64,000 nucleotides of DNA, taken from contig OZ025209.1 of assembly GCA_964019055.1 (NCBI GenBank), positions 12,012,981-12,076,980 on the forward strand, given 5' to 3'. The position numbers were made by a program, and so were the translations under genes. Below the pieces are notes generated by a model, which saw only the letters and a program-made list of their open reading frames with translations, did not search any database and had not been told where the DNA came from. Shown in pieces: positions 59,661-64,000 of the stretch. Within the stretch, counting starts at the first letter, position 1; each line of letters opens with the position of its first letter. The stretch comes from Anthopleura xanthogrammica (Eukaryota; Cnidaria; Anthozoa; Actiniaria; Actiniidae).

Positions 59661-60917
59661 TATTCAGTAGTTTTATAGAATATTTTGCTAAATATATTCC
59701 TTTTAACATTGAGAATATCTGATGCCCGTGTTTACAGTACTGCTTTTCATTTTCAACCCGGAAGTAAGTCGTTTAGGAAACGAGGACGTCACTCTATAAA
59801 GAACAATCAAATTGCCATAAAAGGTAAGATGACATGTCGATCCACGGGTCAGTCACTTCCAGGTAATCTCGCCTCGAAGTTCCAAGTTTGAGAAAGTTAG
59901 AAGTCCCAGTGAGGAATGTGTGGTTTTTCGGTATTTCTTTCGATATTTATGCCCCACATCTTTGAAAGTGATGTAATTATAACTTAACCGACTTAAGGCC
60001 TTTGGCTGTTGCCTTTTTAGAGTGCTTTTAATCATCCATTAAGCCTAGTTAAGAGACACGGCCGGATCCATGTAGCTGAGTTGTGCTGAACAACACTGCA
60101 ACGTGTATCACTCGATGCTCAAGTCAAAGAAGGACAAGAAGTGACTCATAATCTGCTCTCAAGGTAAGTTAGTAATGACCTACAGAAGAATAAGCCAAAT
60201 ATTCGACTTTTCATTTACCTAAACTAGGGGTTTTGCTAAAATCATTGGGTATTAATCCCTCAATGAACTCACCTAAATTTTTTTCAGCTAGTATTAAGTT
60301 ATATCATCTTCTTAGCTTCTTTTTCCTTTTTTTGTTTTTAAATTTTCGAACAGAGGTTCTTCGCTATTCGCAGAAGTTTACATGCATGAGAGATTTGCAG
60401 TTGAGCGCACCGCGCGAATTTCAAGACGTTCATGAGTTTGATCGAACTGCCAATGACGTGTCTGTTCGGTTTGCCCAGCGTTGCTCGAACGTTCGACGAA
60501 CGTTGTGTTGTTGTGTTTGAAACGTTCATTTAACGAAGTTTCGAAAGCGGTCACTCATAGTCGCAGATATAGATCTTCCAACATGAATGAAATTGTTACT
60601 TGGAGAATGACCTAACGACTGGATAGGCTTTCCTGGATGCTATCAGACAGTCGCAACGAAGTTAAGTCTCGAAGCTCGGTTCGAAATATAGAAGCGATTT
60701 TGTCTCGGGCGCTGCAGAAGGATATTTTTGTAATCTTTCTACAAAAGATCTAGAACTAATTGAAGTGCTAAAAAAAGTTCGATACTGAAAAGTAAACTTC
60801 GATGGCCCATTGCAAGATTAGCTTTAGCTTTATTTTCCTTCGGTAAATAAATTATTTTCCTTCGGTAAATAAATTATTTTCCTTCGGTAAATAAATTATT
60901 TTATTAATTAATTAATC

Positions 60918-61653
60918 TATGGGAGATTTCATGGAATCTTTTTTTGACGTCACAACCTCGCGCGAGCGGTTCGCTGGCCGTCAAATTTTATTGGAAAGCT
61001 ATGCAAATTTAGTCTTTTTTACTTGAAATGGGATTGAAAAACAAAAACTCAAAACGTCAAATATCGCTTTTCTCTTGCTAGTAACGAAGAAAAAGATGAT
61101 CAAAGTGTAAAATGTAGTAAGAACATCAAAAAACAACCACAGTTCAAGTATTTCTGTCCAAATCATCTCAATATCTCAAAATGGCGACCCTCTTTTGCGC
61201 TACCGTATCGAGAGTTTTACTCATTTTTGTGTCGATTTTTTTAGAAAATCTTAGTTAACATCAATGAATGTACCTTCTATGAAGTGTTTTCTATGGAACT
61301 GAAGGACTATTTTTGCAGTGCAATAAAGTTTTTCTGGTCTTTAAGCCACTTCTTCTCAGAGCTACAACCACAAAATGGCTTCGCAAATCTTCTTTTGGTG
61401 AAGACGAAAAATTGATTTGGTTAACTTAAAGACAGACATGACTTCTGTGCTTTCAGTGATAGCTCAAACGTGCTTTTCGCTTTTCGAAAATAATAAAATG
61501 AAAACCACACAAGTGTTTTAAACTTATGTTTTTTGCAAAATTCTATAGACTTTACAAGAACAAATTTGCCGTCTTTTGCAACCAGGACTGACAAAATTTG
61601 ACGGCCAGCTTCTATTTGCCACCGGAAATACGTCATGCGTGAAACCTCCCATA
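60918..61653. mobile_element. small non-autonomous element abutting the octamer array
   Basis: Ends TATGGGAGATTTCATG (left) and CGTGAAACCTCCCATA (right) are imperfect inverted repeats. A second inverted block, GCTGGCCGTCAAATTTTAT and AAAATTTGACGGCCAGC, lies inside each end, and both ends carry GACGTCA/TACGTCA. The left flank is (TTAA)-rich and the right flank is the octamer array. No coding capacity seen. Confidence 0.65.
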
Positions 61654-63445
61654 TATTTATTTACTTATTTATTTATTCATTCATCATTCATTCATCCATT
61701 CATTCATTCATTCATTATTCATTTACTCATCTATTCATCTATTCATCTATTCATCTATTCATCTATTCATCTATTCATCTATTCATTTACTCATTTACTC
61801 ATTTATTCATTTATTCATTTACTCATTTACTCATTTACTCATTTATTCATCTATTCATCTATTCATTTACTCATTTATTCATTTACTCATTTACTCATTT
61901 ATTCATTTATTCATTTACTCATTTATTTATTTATTCATCTATTCATCTATTCATCTATTCATCTATTCATTTATTCATTTATTCATCGATTCATTTACTC
62001 ATTTACTCATTTATTCATTTACTCATTTATTCATTTATTCATTTATTCATTTACTCATTTACTCATTTACTCATTTACTCATTTACTCATTTATTCATTT
62101 ATTCATTTACTCATTTATTCATCTATTAATTTATTCATTTATTCATTTATTCATTTATTCATTTATTCATTTATTCATTTATTCATTTATTCATTTATTC
62201 ATTTATTCATTTATTCATTTATTCATTTATTCATTTATTCATTTATTCATTTATTCATTTATTCATTTATTCATTTATTCATTTATTCATTTATTCATTT
62301 ATTCATTTATTCATTTATTCATTTATTCATTTATTCATTTATTCATTTATTCATTTATTCATTTATTCATTTATTCATTTATTCATTTATTCATTTATTC
62401 ATTTATTCATTTATTCATTTATTCATTTATTCATTTATTCATTTATTCATGTACTCATTTATTCATTTACTCATTTATTCATTTATTAACTTATTCAATT
62501 GCTCATTTGCTCATTTACTCATTTGCTAATTTACTCATTTATTCATTTACTTATTTATTCATTTACTCATTTACTCATTTACTCATTTATTCATTTACTC
62601 ATTTACTCATTTACTCATTTACTCATTTATTCATTTATTCATTTATTCATTTATTCATTTATTCATTTATTCATTTATTCATTTATTCATTTATTCATTT
62701 ATTCATTTATTCATTTATTCATTTATTCATTTATTCATTTATTCATTTATTCATTTATTCATTTATTCATTTATTCATTTATTCATTTATTCATTTATTC
62801 ATTTATTCATTTATTCATTTATTCATTTATTCATTTATTCATTTATTCATTTATTCATTTATTCATTTATTCATTTATTCATTTATTCATTTATTCATTT
62901 ATTCATTTATTCATTTATTCATTTATTCATTTATTCATTTATTCATTTATTCATTTATTCATTTATTCATTTACTCATCTATTCATTTACTCATCTATTC
63001 ATCTATTCATTTACTCATCTATTCATTTACTCATTTACTCATTTACTCATTTATTCATTTATTCATTTACTCATTTACTCATTTATTCATTTACTCATTT
63101 ACTAATTTACTCATTTACTCATCTATTAATTTATTCATTTATTCATTTACTCATCTATTCATTTATTCATTTACTCATCTATTCATTTATTCATTTACTC
63201 ATTTACTCATTTACTCATTTACTCATTTATTCATCTATTCATTTACTCATTTACTCATTTACTCATTTACTCATTTACTCATTTACTCATTTACTCATTT
63301 ACTCATTTACTCATTTACTCATTTACTCATTTACTCATTTACTCATTTACTCATTTACTCATTTACTCATTTACTCATTTACTCATTTATTCATCTATTC
63401 ATCTATTCATTTACTCATTTACTAATTTATTCATTTATTCATTTG
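61654..63445. repeat. 1.8-kb octamer array (ATTCATTT and variants)
   Basis: More than 200 units of an 8-bp repeat. Three variants dominate: ATTCATTT, ACTCATTT and ATTCATCT. They are zoned: mixed at 61700-62130, almost pure ATTCATTT at about 62130-62450, mixed around 62450-62630, pure ATTCATTT again at about 62630-62970, mixed to about 63230, then pure ACTCATTT at about 63240-63385. All plus-strand frames are open over long stretches (FIYSFIHL-type strings) but do not represent a gene. Confidence 0.97.
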
Positions 63446-63875
63446 ATTGCTATTTGTTATTTTTTTAATTTTTATATGACAAAGTTCTTGCAATTAGATG
63501 TATAAGCCAATTCAAAGTTTAAGGATGACTGTGAGTCCTAGTACCGAATCGGGATAAAATCCAACCGGAAGTTGAATTTCCCCATACATTTACTGTATTT
63601 TGTCTAAATTGTACTTCAAATTACAAGTCTTTTACAACAAATTTATAAAATTTTTGAAATGAAATACAATACATACATTATTTCAGTTAATTTTTTGGGT
63701 CACTGCATGAATTAACTTTAGTTTCTGGGACAAGGTTTTTTCCAAGAAATCAAAGCCTGTAATTTTCAAGTCAGGCTTCCTGTGGTTAGTGACCCGGGAC
63801 GACGTAAACAAAATTAATGTTCCATGTGAGTAAATTTTGCGCCCTGATGAAAACCTTAACAAAAAAACCTTTAGT

Positions 63876-64000
63876 ATGTCTTCAAGTATAAGTGTGTCTC
63901 TAGATGACATATTGTGCCAGAAAGTGCCATTGATAAAGGATTTTCTCAGAGATCAAGGGTTGAAAACCTCTGGTACAAAGAGTGATCTGGCTGTTCTTGC
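63876..64000 (+). CDS. N-terminus of a protein with a possible SAP-like motif, partial
   Basis: Open from the ATG at 63876 to the window edge. The start (MSSSISVSLDDILCQKVPLI) is followed by KDFLRDQGLKTSGTKSDLAVL, with the helix-turn-helix spacing of a SAP motif (leucine-rich helix, GLKTSGTKSDL). SAP motifs bind DNA and begin several transposon-related proteins in cnidarians (inference). Only 41 codons are visible and the 3' end is beyond the window, so function stays open. The upstream stretch has no strong promoter signal. Confidence 0.5.
   Translation, partial: MSSSISVSLDDILCQKVPLIKDFLRDQGLKTSGTKSDLAVL

Larger units (their letters stand above)
59323..63875. other. gene-poor region right of the THAP transposon
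   Basis: Contains a palindrome at 59461-59660, three tandem copies of a 22-bp unit (TTTTCCTTCGGTAAATAAATTA) at 60835-60905, an element at 60918-61653 and the octamer array to 63445. A good 5' splice site (CTCAAG|GTAAGT) near 60165 could end an untranslated exon, but no coding exon can be tied to it. Confidence 0.5.

Noticed and set aside
60233..60520. 95-aa open frame on plus strand
   Set aside because: No domain or splice context; composition like its AT-rich surroundings.
61576..63505. Open frames of 164-332 aa made of FIYSFIHL-type repeats
   Set aside because: Produced by the octamer array, which lacks stop codons in these frames; overlapping frames are all open, which argues against coding.

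Overview
This window is a stretch of an animal nuclear genome, most likely from an anthozoan cnidarian (coral, corallimorph or sea anemone). Every recognisable gene is split by GT-AG introns. The proteins are metazoan: SLC22 transporter, ZSWIM7, RFC5 and two nicotinic-type acetylcholine receptor subunits. There is also a short secreted six-cysteine ShK-like peptide of the kind abundant in cnidarians. The intergenic and intronic DNA is AT-rich and packed with short palindromic transposons (MITEs), a tRNA-derived SINE-like family and long simple-sequence arrays. The species assignment is inference; no sequence search was run. All exon models were built by hand from reading frame, splice sites and family resemblance.

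Layout. 1-545: GGAT microsatellite. 704-3991 (-): 5' part of an SLC22 transporter gene whose last exons lie left of the window. 7786-11625 (+): complete ZSWIM7 in six coding exons, two of them microexons of 22 and 26 bp. 13217-19677 (-): complete RFC5 in eleven coding exons, tail-to-tail with ZSWIM7. 22210-28659 (-) and 42525-45920 (+): two complete nAChR-like subunit genes with the same five-exon structure, head-to-head across about 14 kb of repeat-rich DNA without a recognisable gene. 47839-49132 (-): four-exon secreted Cys-rich peptide, with a TATA box upstream and a polyadenylation signal downstream. 53568-59322: a 5.75-kb DNA transposon with 126-bp terminal inverted repeats that read as identical. 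It carries a THAP-domain transposase gene (+) and, convergent with it, a P2X7-like C-terminal ('ballast') domain gene (-). 60918-63445: a small element followed by about 1.8 kb of octamer tandem repeat. 63876-64000 (+): start of a gene with a possible SAP-like N-terminus.

How the parts relate. ZSWIM7 (recombination) and RFC5 (clamp loading) are housekeeping DNA-metabolism genes and simply neighbours. The two receptor genes are probably an old inverted duplicate: intron phases and the 45-bp and 110-bp exons match exactly, but ligand-site residues differ. The most unusual item is the THAP/P2X7-like transposon. Its ends look young, yet its transposase has a MITE inserted in the THAP exon and a frameshift, and its second gene has an in-frame stop, so this copy is probably mobilised in trans.
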